Below, piece by piece: positions 45,459 to 55,442 of a DNA stretch of 64,000 nucleotides; the stretch's first letter is position 1; the number at the start of each line of letters is the position of its first letter. The DNA is from Azoarcus sp. GTDB taxonomy: Bacteria; Pseudomonadota; Gammaproteobacteria; Burkholderiales; Rhodocyclaceae. The stretch covers positions 1 to 64,000 of the forward strand of contig JAIRXQ010000017.1 in NCBI GenBank assembly GCA_031268195.1. Direction: 5' to 3'. The notes under the pieces are model-generated. The model was not told the origin of the DNA and did no database searches. It saw only the letters and a list, made by a program, of their open reading frames with translations. The translations under genes were made by a program, and so were the position numbers.

Positions 45459-48002
45459 TCAGACTTTCACTACTTTGACGGCGGTCTTTTTGAAATCCGT
45501 CTCTTTCGACAACGGACAGGTGGCATCGAGCGTGAGCTTGTTGACCAGCTTTTGTTCGTCAAAGAACGGCACGAACACCAGACCTTTCGGTGGCTTGTTG
45601 CGGCCCTTGGTTTCGACCTGCAACTGGATTTCACCGCGGCGGGAGACGACCTTCACTTTCTGGCCGCGCCGCAGGTCGCGGCGTTTGGCGTCGTCCGGGT
45701 GCATGAATACCACTGCTTCCGGCACCGCGCGGTGCAGTTCGGGCACACGCTGCGTCATGGAGCCGGTGTGCCAGTGTTCGAGCACGCGGCCCGTGCACAT
45801 CCACAGGTCGTATTCCTTGTCCGGCGCCTCGGCGGGCGGCTGGTAGGGCAGGGCGAAGATGTTGGCCTTGCCGTCCTTCTGGCCGTAGAAGCGAAAGCCC
45901 TCGCCCTTTTTCACGTACGGATCGTACTTCTCGTTGAAGCGCCACAGGGTTTCCTTGCCGTCGACCACCGGCCAGCGCAGACCGCGCGCCTTGTGGTAGG
46001 TGTCGAAGCTGGCGAGGTCGTGCGCGTGGCCGCGCCCGAAATCCGCGTATTCCTCGAACAGCCCTTTTTGCAGGTAGTAGCCGAAGAAATCGGTTTCGTC
46101 GTTGCTGTAGCCCGTGATGGCATGCGCGTTGACCTTGGCGGCATCGGTTTTCGGAAACTTGTTGACGACCCCGTTGGCGAACAGCACCTCGTAGAGCGTC
46201 TTGCCCGTGTATTCGGGCTTCAGGGCGATCTGTTCGGGCGTCCACACGTCCTCCACCTTGAAGCGTTTGGAGAACTCGACGTACTGCCACAGATCGGAGC
46301 GCGCTTCGCCCGGCGCCTTCACCTGCTGTCGCCAGAACTGGGTGCGGCGCTCGGCGTTGCCGTAAGCGCCTTCCTTTTCGGCCCACATCGCGGTGGGCAG
46401 GATCAGATCGGCGGCCATCGCGGAGGCTGTCGGGTAGACGTCCGACACTACAACGAAAGCGGTCGGATTGCGCCAGCCCGGATAGATTTCGTCGTTGATG
46501 TTCGGGCCGGCCTGCATGTTGTTGGTGGTCGATGTCCAGTAGCACTTGATCTTGCCGTCTTTCAGCGAGCGGCTTTGCGCGACCGCGTGCAGGCCGATTT
46601 TGGCGGGAATGATGCCCTCGGGCAGCTGCCAGCGTTTTTCCGCGAGCTTGCGGTGTTCGGGGTTGGGCACGACCATGTCGGCGGGCAGGCGGTGCGCGAA
46701 CGTGCCGACTTCCCGCGCCGTGCCGCAAGCCGAGGGCTGGCCGGTGAGCGAGAAGGGGCCACAGCCCGGTTGGGAAATCTTGCCGGTCAACAGGTGCACG
46801 TCATAGATCAGGTTATTGACCCAGGTGCCGCGCGTGTGCTGATTCACCCCCATCGTCCAGAAGGAAACCACCTTCTTTTTGGGGTCGGCGTACAGCTCGG
46901 CCAGCTTTTTCAGCAGCTCGGCGGGCACGCCGGAGAGTGCGACGGTTTTTTCGAGGGTGTACTCGGAGACGAATCTGGCGAAGTCCTCGAACGTGATCGG
47001 CTCGGATTTGCCCGTGTCGCCCTGGGGTTTGCCTTCCGCGTCGGGATAGCCGTTGTTGGCCTGACCCTGTTCGCGCGGATCTTTCGGACGCAGGCCATAG
47101 CCGATGTCGGTGACGCCCTTCTTGAAGTTGACGCACTTCTTGATGAAGTCCTGATTGACCTTCTTCGTCTGGATGATGTAGTTGCAGATGTAGTTCAGGA
47201 TCGCCAGATCGCTTTGCGGCTTGAAGATCATGGCGTTGTCGGCTAGCTCGAACGAGCGGTGCTCGTAGGTCGAGAGCACATGCACTTCGCACGTGTCGTG
47301 GGTCAGACGGCGGTCGGTGACGCGCGACCAGAGCACGGGGTGCATCTCGGCCATGTTGGAGCCCCACAACACGAAGGCGTCCGCGTTTTCGATATCGTCG
47401 TAGCAGCCCATCGGCTCGTCGATGCCGAAGGTGCGGATGAAGCCGACCACGGCGGAGGCCATGCAGTGGCGGGCGTTCGGGTCGATATTGTTGGAGCGAA
47501 AGCCTGCCTTCATCAGCTTGGCGGCAGCGTAGCCTTCCCATATCGTCCATTGTCCGGAGCCGAACATGGCGATGGAAGCCGGGCCGTTGGCCTTGTCCTT
47601 TAAAGCTTCTTTCCACTTCTCGGCCATGATGTCGAACGCTTCGTTCCACGACACTTCAACGAAATCGCCATTCTTGTCGTACTTGCCGCCCTTTTTGCGC
47701 AGCAGGGGCCTGGTGAGCCTGTCCTTGCCGTACATGATCTTGGACAGGAAGTAGCCCTTGATGCAGTTCAGGCCGCGATTGACCGGCGAATCCGGGTCGC
47801 CCTGCGTGGCGACGAGCCGGCCGTTCTGCACGCCGGCGAGCACCGAACAGCCGGTGCCACAGAAACGACAGGGAATTTTGTCCCAGCGAATGGATTTGTC
47901 GGCGGCTTGTGCCAGCACCGCGCCCGGCACGGTCATGCCCGCGACGGAAGCGGCGGCCGCGACAGCCTGGGTTCTCAGAAAATCACGACGATCCATGGTC
48001 AT
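45459..48002 (-). CDS. napA: Periplasmic nitrate reductase catalytic subunit NapA
   Basis: The 847-residue molybdoenzyme reduces nitrate to nitrite in the periplasm. A Tat signal (DRRDFLRTQ) precedes the [4Fe-4S] ligands C45, C48, C52 and C80; the molybdenum ligand is C180 in [24 protein letters not shown] and the late WTGR-type segment ([16 protein letters not shown]) bind the two guanine dinucleotide pterins. The long MGD-type sequence fits the proteobacterial NapAB class. Overlaps napD by 4 bp. Confidence 0.97.
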   Translation of the reverse strand: MTMDRRDFLRTQAVAAAASVAGMTVPGAVLAQAADKSIRWDKIPCRFCGTGCSVLAGVQNGRLVATQGDPDSPVNRGLNCIKGYFLSKIMYGKDRLTRPLLRKKGGKYDKNGDFVEVSWNEAFDIMAEKWKEALKDKANGPASIAMFGSGQWTIWEGYAAAKLMKAGFRSNNIDPNARHCMASAVVGFIRTFGIDEPMGCYDDIENADAFVLWGSNMAEMHPVLWSRVTDRRLTHDTCEVHVLSTYEHRSFELADNAMIFKPQSDLAILNYICNYIIQTKKVNQDFIKKCVNFKKGVTDIGYGLRPKDPREQGQANNGYPDAEGKPQGDTGKSEPITFEDFARFVSEYTLEKTVALSGVPAELLKKLAELYADPKKKVVSFWTMGVNQHTRGTWVNNLIYDVHLLTGKISQPGCGPFSLTGQPSACGTAREVGTFAHRLPADMVVPNPEHRKLAEKRWQLPEGIIPAKIGLHAVAQSRSLKDGKIKCYWTSTTNNMQAGPNINDEIYPGWRNPTAFVVVSDVYPTASAMAADLILPTAMWAEKEGAYGNAERRTQFWRQQVKAPGEARSDLWQYVEFSKRFKVEDVWTPEQIALKPEYTGKTLYEVLFANGVVNKFPKTDAAKVNAHAITGYSNDETDFFGYYLQKGLFEEYADFGRGHAHDLASFDTYHKARGLRWPVVDGKETLWRFNEKYDPYVKKGEGFRFYGQKDGKANIFALPYQPPAEAPDKEYDLWMCTGRVLEHWHTGSMTQRVPELHRAVPEAVVFMHPDDAKRRDLRRGQKVKVVSRRGEIQLQVETKGRNKPPKGLVFVPFFDEQKLVNKLTLDATCPLSKETDFKKTAVKVVKV

Positions 48003-48274
48003 GTCACTTCTCCTCGATGGACGGGGGCTTCAGACAGAGGGGCTTCATCATCCGAATACTCGTAAGCCAGCGTGACGGACATGACGTTCGCCACGTGATG
48101 GACGCCCAGGATTGAATCCGAGACGGCGTAATCCGGGCCGTCCTCCAGTAAAACGATCATCTTTCCGGCGCCGCTGTCGGCCTTGACGCTCGCGCCCGGC
48201 ACCTTGTGTACGTCTTCCCTGACCTGCGCGGCGTGTTGGGGAAGGAATTTGATGACGAGGCTGACGATCTTCAT
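47999..48274 (-). CDS. napD: NapA-specific chaperone NapD
   Basis: The 91-residue ferredoxin-fold chaperone binds the NapA Tat signal to stop premature export. [19 protein letters not shown] and the conserved [17 protein letters not shown] end are diagnostic. The start at 48274 overlaps the napF stop; the longer upstream frame is a shadow of napF. Confidence 0.93.
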   Translation of the reverse strand: MKIVSLVIKFLPQHAAQVREDVHKVPGASVKADSGAGKMIVLLEDGPDYAVSDSILGVHHVANVMSVTLAYEYSDDEAPLSEAPVHRGEVT

Positions 48275-48609
48275 TCGGATCGCCTGATCGGGGTCGAGGG
48301 AGCGGGAGCGGTGGCGAGCGGCGCCGCGGCTTCGGTCGGGCGCAGAGCGATGGCCTGCGCGGGGCAGACGGTGGCGCATTCGCCGCAATTCGTGCACCGC
48401 GCCAGATCGATTTTCGGCAACGCCGGATGGCCTGCGCGTGGGATGAAACGGATCGCGCCCATTTCGCAGCGATCTTCGCAGGCGCGACAGACGATGCCTT
48501 TCACGGGCAGACAGGCAGGGCCAATCGCGGGTCGTGTGGCGATTCCGGGATGGCGACGCCCGCGCAAAAATGCGCGACGGCCAATATCCACGACGCCGCC
48601 AATATCCAC
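48271..48609 (-). CDS. napF: NapF-like ferredoxin, shortened two-cluster form
   Basis: The protein has about 112 residues from a GTG at 48609, which has AGGAGG four bases upstream. A second GTG at 48591 lies in a duplicated copy of the start region. The NapF N-terminus RRAFLRGRR is followed directly by ACLPVKGIVCRACEDRC and CTNCGECATVCP. The two N-terminal clusters of full-length NapF (about 60 residues) are missing, so only the C-terminal half of the iron-sulfur relay remains. NapF helps mature or supply electrons to cytoplasmic NapA. First gene of the nap operon. Confidence 0.8.
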   Translation of the reverse strand: MDIGGVVDIGRRAFLRGRRHPGIATRPAIGPACLPVKGIVCRACEDRCEMGAIRFIPRAGHPALPKIDLARCTNCGECATVCPAQAIALRPTEAAAPLATAPAPSTPIRRSE

Positions 48610-48617
48610 GACGCCTC
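48582..48617. repeat. 18-bp tandem duplication at the napF start
   Basis: CAATATCCACGACGCC plus two bases occurs twice head to tail, with one mismatch. It doubles the segment VVDIGG and creates two candidate GTG starts; only the outer one keeps the AGGAGG. Confidence 0.8.
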
Positions 48618-48650
48618 CTATCGTATATAAGATAAAGCGTATTGCAGCGT

Positions 48651-48679
48651 ATTGTAGCGACCGCGCGATGGTGCGGCAA
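48651..48679 (-). promoter_or_regulatory. Sigma70 promoter of the nap operon
   Basis: On the minus strand TTGCCG, a 17-bp spacer and TACAAT end ~40 bp before the napF GTG. No clear FNR or NarL site was recognised beside it. Confidence 0.65.
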
Positions 48680-48783
48680 GGTAACACTACAGGAAAAGCC
48701 ATCAATAAAAATGATGTCTCTTAATTCGGCCGGACAGCGCCTCCGTTATGAATTCAAATATATAACGGTCTTCAAAAATCCCG

Positions 48784-49251
48784 TCATTCGATGGTCTGGA
48801 TATCCACGATGACAGAGGCTCTGTATTGTTTCCATTTTACGAGAATGGCATAAGATCGGGGCGAAACGGTTTTTTCGAGCCAGTCCGGTTTCGTGGCCTG
48901 CGTGACGGGCACGGTGACTTCCATTGCTTCGCCGAAATGCTTGCGGGCATTGCCGGAGATGGTGTTGGCAATCTCGCCGACCGCGTCTAGCAGACGTTCT
49001 TCGCTTCGATCGGGTTCCTGCATCATCAGGAGCAGATGTGCGATCAAGGCGCGCGGCGCGGAGAAATAGATGCGCCCGGTATAGTTGCCGGAGAGGGTGA
49101 TATAGCTCGTCAGTTCGAATGTGGTGGGTTTGATACCATCTTCTACTAAATAGGCGGATCTAATTTCGACTTTTTCTTCTGTGACTTGAAGGAAAAATCC
49201 ACTGACCGCATTCACGAAGCTGTGAATATCGCTTTCGTCAATGTTCTTCAT
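48784..49251 (-). CDS. cheX: Chemotaxis phosphatase CheX
   Basis: The 155-residue cytosolic protein carries GEIANTISGNARKHFG, the E-x-x-N-x-x-x-G-N motif with which CheX dephosphorylates CheY. It begins inside the end of the cheY-like gene (4-bp overlap). It gives the kinase/receiver pair upstream a signal-termination partner. Confidence 0.88.
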   Translation of the reverse strand: MKNIDESDIHSFVNAVSGFFLQVTEEKVEIRSAYLVEDGIKPTTFELTSYITLSGNYTGRIYFSAPRALIAHLLLMMQEPDRSEERLLDAVGEIANTISGNARKHFGEAMEVTVPVTQATKPDWLEKTVSPRSYAILVKWKQYRASVIVDIQTIE

Positions 49252-49631
49252 GAATGTACAAGCTCCAGGAAAGCCGCAATCAGTTCTTCGTCAGTAAACG
49301 GTTTGTAAAGAAAGCCGCGCGCGCCTTTCTTGAGCGTCTTCAATGCGGTGGCCTTGTCGCTCAGTGCCGAAATGACCAGAATGCTGCAATTGGGGGAGAA
49401 AGCAATCATTTTTTCCGTACACTCGACCCCGTCCATCTCCGGCATGGTGATGTCCATGGTGACGATATCGGGCGTCTGCTGCATGAATTGCGTGATGGCA
49501 TCCATGCCGTTCTTGGCCATGCCGGTCATGCGGATGAAGCCCAGCCTCGGATCGCTCAGGATGCGAGCGATCCGGCTGCGGATGATCGCGGAGTCGTCGA
49601 CAATCAACAAGGTAAATTCTTTTTTCATCAT
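49248..49631 (-). CDS. CheY-like single-domain response regulator
   Basis: The 127-residue receiver has VDDSAII (acidic pocket), the phospho-acceptor Asp in TMDITMPEMDG, the switch Ser in ISALSDK and the conserved Lys in YKPF. No output domain, so it acts by protein binding like CheY. Overlaps the kinase gene and cheX by 4 bp each. Confidence 0.92.
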   Translation of the reverse strand: MMKKEFTLLIVDDSAIIRSRIARILSDPRLGFIRMTGMAKNGMDAITQFMQQTPDIVTMDITMPEMDGVECTEKMIAFSPNCSILVISALSDKATALKTLKKGARGFLYKPFTDEELIAAFLELVHS

Positions 49632-51793
49632 GCGGCGCTGAACTGTATGCGGAATTCGGTGAATGAATCGGGACGGCTTTTAACCGACAGACGTCCACCC
49701 TGCATAGTGTCGACCTTTTCCAGCACCACGTCCAGACCAACGCCATGTCCAGCGTCAATATTTGCTTTATCCGCGGTCGATATGCCTGGCTTGAAAATAA
49801 GCCCGGCGATTTCCTTGTCACTCATGGCGGCCGCCTTTTCCGGCGTCAGGCGACCGTTTTTCACGAAATTGGCGCGCAGGTGTTCGGGCACGATGCCACG
49901 CCCGTCGTCGCGCACGGTGAATTCGTATAGTCCGCTGCCCAGGTATTCGCACCACAGGCTCAGGGAACCCGTGCGCGGTTTGTTGCGCGTAAGGCGTTCC
50001 GTCGGGGTTTCGATGCCGTGCACCAGCGCGTTGCGTACGAGCTGGATGGAGATGCTTTGCAGCTCCCGCACAATGTGATCGGGCAGGCCGGAAAGTTTGT
50101 CGAAATGGCAGGAAATTTCGACTTCCTTGCCGTGGTCGGTGGCAATGCGCTGCGCCAGATGGGTCACGTGCTCGACCATCGGATGCACTATCGGCGCGGC
50201 GGCGGCGTCCGGGCGATTCAGCGCGCCGGTGCCGAGCACGGAACCGAGCCTCGAGGCGATGTTGGCGAGCGAGGAATAGCGTTCGTAGAAGCCTTCGAGC
50301 AGCACCGCGACGCGCACGATGCTATCGCTGGTCAGTTCCTGCCCGCTTTCGCGCATGGCGACCATTTCTTGTTCGCAGGCGTGCGCATAGCCTTCCAGCG
50401 CCTCGATGCCGAGGGCCGCCGCTTCGCCCTTGATGCCGTGCACGAGGCGCAGCACGTAATTCAAGGTATGGAGCAGGGCGCGCGTGTCGTCGTGGGATTC
50501 GCTCAGTTTTTCGTTGATCTGTCCCAAGGCCTGTGAGGTGTTGTCGATGAACTGCTGGAGCGAGGTGAAATCGTTACCCGCGAGGCGCAACAGGGTTTCG
50601 ACCTCGGCCTTCGACATGCTCTTCGCCTGTTCCACCTGCTTTTGCAACTGCACCCGGTCGGTCACGTCCTGCACCGTGACCAGCACGTGCGAGATCTTGT
50701 CGTCCACAAGGGCACGGTTGAAGAAAAAGGACAGGTAGCGGCTCTGGGTATTGCCGAATTTGTCCAGCATGCTGACGGGGATGTTGGTCAATGGATTGAG
50801 GCTTGCCACGAGCGACTCTTTTACCCTTTCGCCAAGCAGCAGTTCAACATAGTCCACAGCAGATTCGTAGACTTCCGACGAAACCATATTTTTGAGGATG
50901 GGCATGAAATCCATGCCGGGCACAATATCCATGTGCAGCATCCTGGGCAGGGATTCCGAGAATTGAGTTCCCAGTTTTTTATCCTTGTTCAATAAGAACA
51001 GACCTTCGTGTACGGTGGCAAGGATTTCGGCATTTTCGTTTCGAGATTCGGCGAGTTTCTTATCGCCGCTCATGAGATCGCGGAGGGTGATAATAACGGT
51101 ATAGCAGAAATTGATGAATGCCACGATGATGCCAATGACAAGCACGATCCGGAGAGTACTCGCCCGCTTGTTGGCGACGGTTTCCAGGTCGGTGGTCAAA
51201 TCATTCATGAGCCGCTGGATTTCCAGATTATTGTTTTGGGCATAGCTCACCGCTTCTTTAAGCTCGGCGACGCTGAAATTCCGCTCCTCTCCCAATAGCG
51301 GCTTCAATAATTCGAAATACTTTGTCCAGATTTCGGAGGTATCCGCCACGAGCTGTCTGGAGACAGCCGTTTCGACCTGTGTCAGGAGCGTCGGCTTGCC
51401 GTCGCCGCCCGTGACGATGCCGCCATCGCTGAACCCCTTGAGAGTAGTGTCGAAAAGGGTGACGGTCTGGTCGAGTTCTTTCAGGTTGCGGACGACGCTG
51501 GGGGGGAGGTTGAAAATGTTGACGGTCAGATCGGAATCTTGCAGGTTGCCCACGAGGCTGGATTCGTCATTCGCATCCAGGCTGCGCTGCATCAGCAGCA
51601 ATACCGTGGTGATACGTTGCGACAAGGTACCCTGCCGACCCGACAGGTTGATGGATAGCGCAGATTCGTCGGCTTTGTAAGTGTTGTAAAAATTGATACC
51701 GATTACCAGCGAGTCCACGACCATGAACAAAATCACGGCCAGGATGATTTTGCGATACCTTGCGAATACACTTTGTTCGTTTCTTTTGTCCAT
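49628..51793 (-). CDS. PilJ-sensor/Hpt/CheA-like histidine kinase
   Basis: The protein has 721 residues from ATG 51793; the frame is open for 23 more codons upstream. Domains in order: TM1 (ILAVILFMVVDSLVIGINF); a PilJ/NarX-type periplasmic four-helix sensor (INLSGRQGTLSQRI); TM2 at ~212-236; a PAS-like region; a short coiled coil; an Hpt domain with the phospho-His in VHGIKGEAAALG at ~451; then a CheA-type ATPase (QLVRNALVHGIETPTER, DDGRGI, GHGVGLDVV). There is no C-terminal CheW-like domain, so it should work without CheW. Probable phosphotransfer to the receiver encoded next. The ligand is unknown. Confidence 0.88.
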   Translation of the reverse strand: MDKRNEQSVFARYRKIILAVILFMVVDSLVIGINFYNTYKADESALSINLSGRQGTLSQRITTVLLLMQRSLDANDESSLVGNLQDSDLTVNIFNLPPSVVRNLKELDQTVTLFDTTLKGFSDGGIVTGGDGKPTLLTQVETAVSRQLVADTSEIWTKYFELLKPLLGEERNFSVAELKEAVSYAQNNNLEIQRLMNDLTTDLETVANKRASTLRIVLVIGIIVAFINFCYTVIITLRDLMSGDKKLAESRNENAEILATVHEGLFLLNKDKKLGTQFSESLPRMLHMDIVPGMDFMPILKNMVSSEVYESAVDYVELLLGERVKESLVASLNPLTNIPVSMLDKFGNTQSRYLSFFFNRALVDDKISHVLVTVQDVTDRVQLQKQVEQAKSMSKAEVETLLRLAGNDFTSLQQFIDNTSQALGQINEKLSESHDDTRALLHTLNYVLRLVHGIKGEAAALGIEALEGYAHACEQEMVAMRESGQELTSDSIVRVAVLLEGFYERYSSLANIASRLGSVLGTGALNRPDAAAAPIVHPMVEHVTHLAQRIATDHGKEVEISCHFDKLSGLPDHIVRELQSISIQLVRNALVHGIETPTERLTRNKPRTGSLSLWCEYLGSGLYEFTVRDDGRGIVPEHLRANFVKNGRLTPEKAAAMSDKEIAGLIFKPGISTADKANIDAGHGVGLDVVLEKVDTMQGGRLSVKSRPDSFTEFRIQFSAA

Positions 51794-52075
51794 TGAAAGC
51801 TCACTTGTGAAGAATTCAACTCCCATCCGGGAACCGACCAAAGCTGTCCGCATGGGGAACACGGAGCAACTTTATTGTACAAGCAAATCCAGGTATGTGG
51901 AAAAGTCGCGGTAACCGAACAAATTTATAGTTCACGGTGATGCCAATGTATAAGACGAAGCACATGAAATAATGATGACGACAAATGACAAATGTCCGCA
52001 GGCGTGGAAAATGGACGAACCTGGATTATCCCGGATCATCCCGGTTCGCACAGGTTTGCGGTGGTATGGAAGCGT

Positions 52076-52834
52076 TCAGGCGATTTTCTCCACGGTGCAG
52101 ACCGGGCAGGCCGGATCTTTGCCGAATGCGATGCTGCGGAAGGTCTGGGTCAGGGCGTCGATCAGCAGGAGTCGCCCGGTGAGCGGCGTGCCGATGCCGG
52201 CGAGCAGTTTCAGTGCTTCTGCCGCTTGCAGGCTGCCGACGACGCCGGTGAGCGGTGCGAACACGCCGGCGACGGCGCAGCGCTCTTCCGCCGCCGGCGC
52301 GCCGTCGGGGAACAGGCAGTGGTAACAGGGCGCACCCGGCTGCGAGAGATCGAACACGCTCAATTGCCCGCCAAAACGCACTGCCGCGCCGGAGACGAGC
52401 GGCTTGCCATGACGCACACAGGCGCGGTTGATCGCGTAGCGGGTGGCGAAGTTGTCGCTGCAATCGAGCACCACGTCGGCTGCTGCCACCCGCGAGGCCA
52501 GCGCCTCGCCTTCAAGACGTTCGTGGACGGGAATCACCCGCACGTCGTGATTGACCTCGGCCAGCGCGCTGACGGCGGAAGCGACCTTCCACTGTCCGAT
52601 GCGTGCTTCGGTGTGCAGGATTTGCCGTTGCAGGTTGGTGGGCTCGACATCGTCGCCGTCGGCCAGCGTCAGCACGCCCACGCCCGCTGAAGCCAGATAC
52701 AGCGCAGCGGGCGAGCCGAGTCCGCCTGCGCCGACGATCAGGGCATGGCCGCGCAGAATGCGCGCCTGCCCTTCGATGCCCAGTTCATCGAGCAGGATGT
52801 GGCGGCTGTAGCGCAGGAGTTGGGTGTCGTCCAC
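52076..52834 (-). CDS. moeB: MoeB/ThiF-family adenylyltransferase
   Basis: The 252-residue E1-like enzyme activates the C-terminal Gly-Gly of MoaD or ThiS with ATP. YSRHILLDELG opens the protein, GAGGLGSPAALYLASAG is the nucleotide-binding loop, and DCSDNFATRYAIN and the zinc cysteines CYHC and CPVC are present. No rhodanese domain. Because moaD is in this window, MoeB is the likeliest role, but it may also serve ThiS. About 280 bp without a gene separate it from the kinase gene. Confidence 0.9.
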   Translation of the reverse strand: MDDTQLLRYSRHILLDELGIEGQARILRGHALIVGAGGLGSPAALYLASAGVGVLTLADGDDVEPTNLQRQILHTEARIGQWKVASAVSALAEVNHDVRVIPVHERLEGEALASRVAAADVVLDCSDNFATRYAINRACVRHGKPLVSGAAVRFGGQLSVFDLSQPGAPCYHCLFPDGAPAAEERCAVAGVFAPLTGVVGSLQAAEALKLLAGIGTPLTGRLLLIDALTQTFRSIAFGKDPACPVCTVEKIA

Positions 52835-52918
52835 GGGGTGGCGGCGTCGTTCGTGGAACGCCGATTATACCGTCCGTGAAGTTGGCCGCTTGGCAATAGC
52901 GGGACGGCTGCGCTCTAA

Positions 52919-53977
<1,059 letters not shown>

Positions 53978-53993
53978 GGCGAAGGGAAGCGTC

Positions 53994-54021
53994 GGCGAGG
54001 GGGCACCGGCGAGGGGGCACC
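53994..54021. repeat. Two tandem 14-bp GC-rich repeats after hemB
   Basis: GGCGAGGGGGCACC twice in tandem, followed by a partial third copy (GGCAGGGGCGCC) that forms the left arm of the adjoining hairpin. Confidence 0.75.
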
Positions 54022-54022
54022 G

Positions 54023-54054
54023 GCAGGGGCGCCGTTCGCGAGAACCGCCCCTGC
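54023..54054. terminator. Hairpin between convergent hemB and purD
   Basis: GCAGGGGCG pairs with CGCCCCTGC and an inner GTTC/GAAC extends the stem. There is no T-run on either strand, so it may be a rho-assisted or bidirectional pause site. Confidence 0.5.
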
Positions 54055-54107
54055 AACGTGCAACATCCGGGGCGCTCTGCGGCCGCCCTGCTGCGGGCGT
54101 CCTTTCG

Positions 54108-55391
54108 TCAGCCCCGGCGGTTGATGGCGCGATAGCCGATGTCCTTGCGGTACTGCATGCCCGCGAAGGAGATCGTCTCGATCAGCTCATAAGCCCGTTT
54201 CTGCGCCGCGCGCACGTTGTCGGCCACCACGGTGACGCAGAGCACGCGCCCGCCGTCGGTGACGGTCTTGCCATTTTTCTCCACCGTGCCCGCATGGAAG
54301 ACGTGGGCATCGTCGTCGAACGTGTTCTCGGGCGGCAAGCCCTTGATGATGTTGCCCTTGCGCGGCGCGGCCGGATACTTGGCGGCGGCCAGCACCACGC
54401 CGAGCGCCGGGCGGAAGTCCCATTTTGCTTCGATCTGTTCGAGCTTGCCGTCGACGGCGGCATCGATCAGGCGCATGAAATCGCCTTTCAGGCGCATCAG
54501 GATCGGCTGTGTTTCCGGGTCGCCCATGCGCACGTTGAACTCCAGCGTCTTTACCTTGCCTTCCTTGTCGATCATCACGCCCGCGTAGAGGAAGCCGGTG
54601 TAGGGCACGCCTTCCTTGGCCATGCCTCTCACCGTGGGGTTGATGATCTCGCGCATGATCCGCGCATGGATGGTCGGCGTGACCACCGGCGCGGGGGAGT
54701 ACGCGCCCATGCCGCCGGTGTTCGGCCCCGTGTCGCCGTCACCGATACGTTTGTGGTCCTGCGAGGAGGCGAGCGCGAGCACCGTTTTGCCATCGGCCAG
54801 AACGATGAAGCTCGCTTCCTCGCCTTCGAGATATTCCTCGATCACCAGCCGCGCCCCGGCCTCGCCCAGCTTGTTGCCGGAGAGCATATCGTCGATGGCC
54901 GCGTGTGCTTCCTTCAGGCTCATCGCCACCACGACGCCCTTGCCCGCGGCCAGTCCGTCTGCCTTGATGACGATGGGTGTCCCTTTGAAGTCGACGTAAT
55001 CGTGTGCGGCCTTGGCATCGGTAAACGTCTCGAATTCGGCGGTCGGGATGTTGTGCCGCTTCATGAACTGCTTGGCGAAATCCTTGGAGGATTCCAGTTG
55101 CGCGGCGGCCTGCGTCGGCCCGAAGATGCGCAGGCCGCGCTTGCGGAAGATGTCGACGATGCCCGCTGCCAGCGGCGCTTCCGGTCCGACGACGGTCAGG
55201 CGAATGTTGTTGTCGGCTGCGAACTGCGCGAGCGCTTCCGGGTCGGTGATCGGCAGGTTTTCCAGTTCGCGCTCCACGGCGGTGCCGGCGTTGCCCGGCG
55301 CGACATAGATTTTCTGCAAGCCGCGCGTTTGTGCCAGCCGCCACGCCAGGGCGTGTTCACGCCCGCCGGAGCCGATGACGAGGAGTTTCAT
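54108..55391 (-). CDS. purD: Phosphoribosylamine-glycine ligase (GARS)
   Basis: The 427-residue ATP-grasp enzyme of purine synthesis begins MKLLVIGSGGREHALAWRL. IVIKADGLAAGKGV and the metal-binding NVRMGDPETQ are diagnostic. Downstream of purH with a 51-bp gap, same strand. Confidence 0.97.
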   Translation of the reverse strand: MKLLVIGSGGREHALAWRLAQTRGLQKIYVAPGNAGTAVERELENLPITDPEALAQFAADNNIRLTVVGPEAPLAAGIVDIFRKRGLRIFGPTQAAAQLESSKDFAKQFMKRHNIPTAEFETFTDAKAAHDYVDFKGTPIVIKADGLAAGKGVVVAMSLKEAHAAIDDMLSGNKLGEAGARLVIEEYLEGEEASFIVLADGKTVLALASSQDHKRIGDGDTGPNTGGMGAYSPAPVVTPTIHARIMREIINPTVRGMAKEGVPYTGFLYAGVMIDKEGKVKTLEFNVRMGDPETQPILMRLKGDFMRLIDAAVDGKLEQIEAKWDFRPALGVVLAAAKYPAAPRKGNIIKGLPPENTFDDDAHVFHAGTVEKNGKTVTDGGRVLCVTVVADNVRAAQKRAYELIETISFAGMQYRKDIGYRAINRRG

Positions 55392-55442
55392 TGCGTGTTT
55401 TCCTTGGTTGGAGTCGGTTGCGTTTCAAGTGGTTTTACGTGC

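Noticed and set aside
48610-48705. Longer napF starting at 48705
   Set aside because: The extra codons cover the predicted promoter; NapF homology begins only at the duplicated GTG region.
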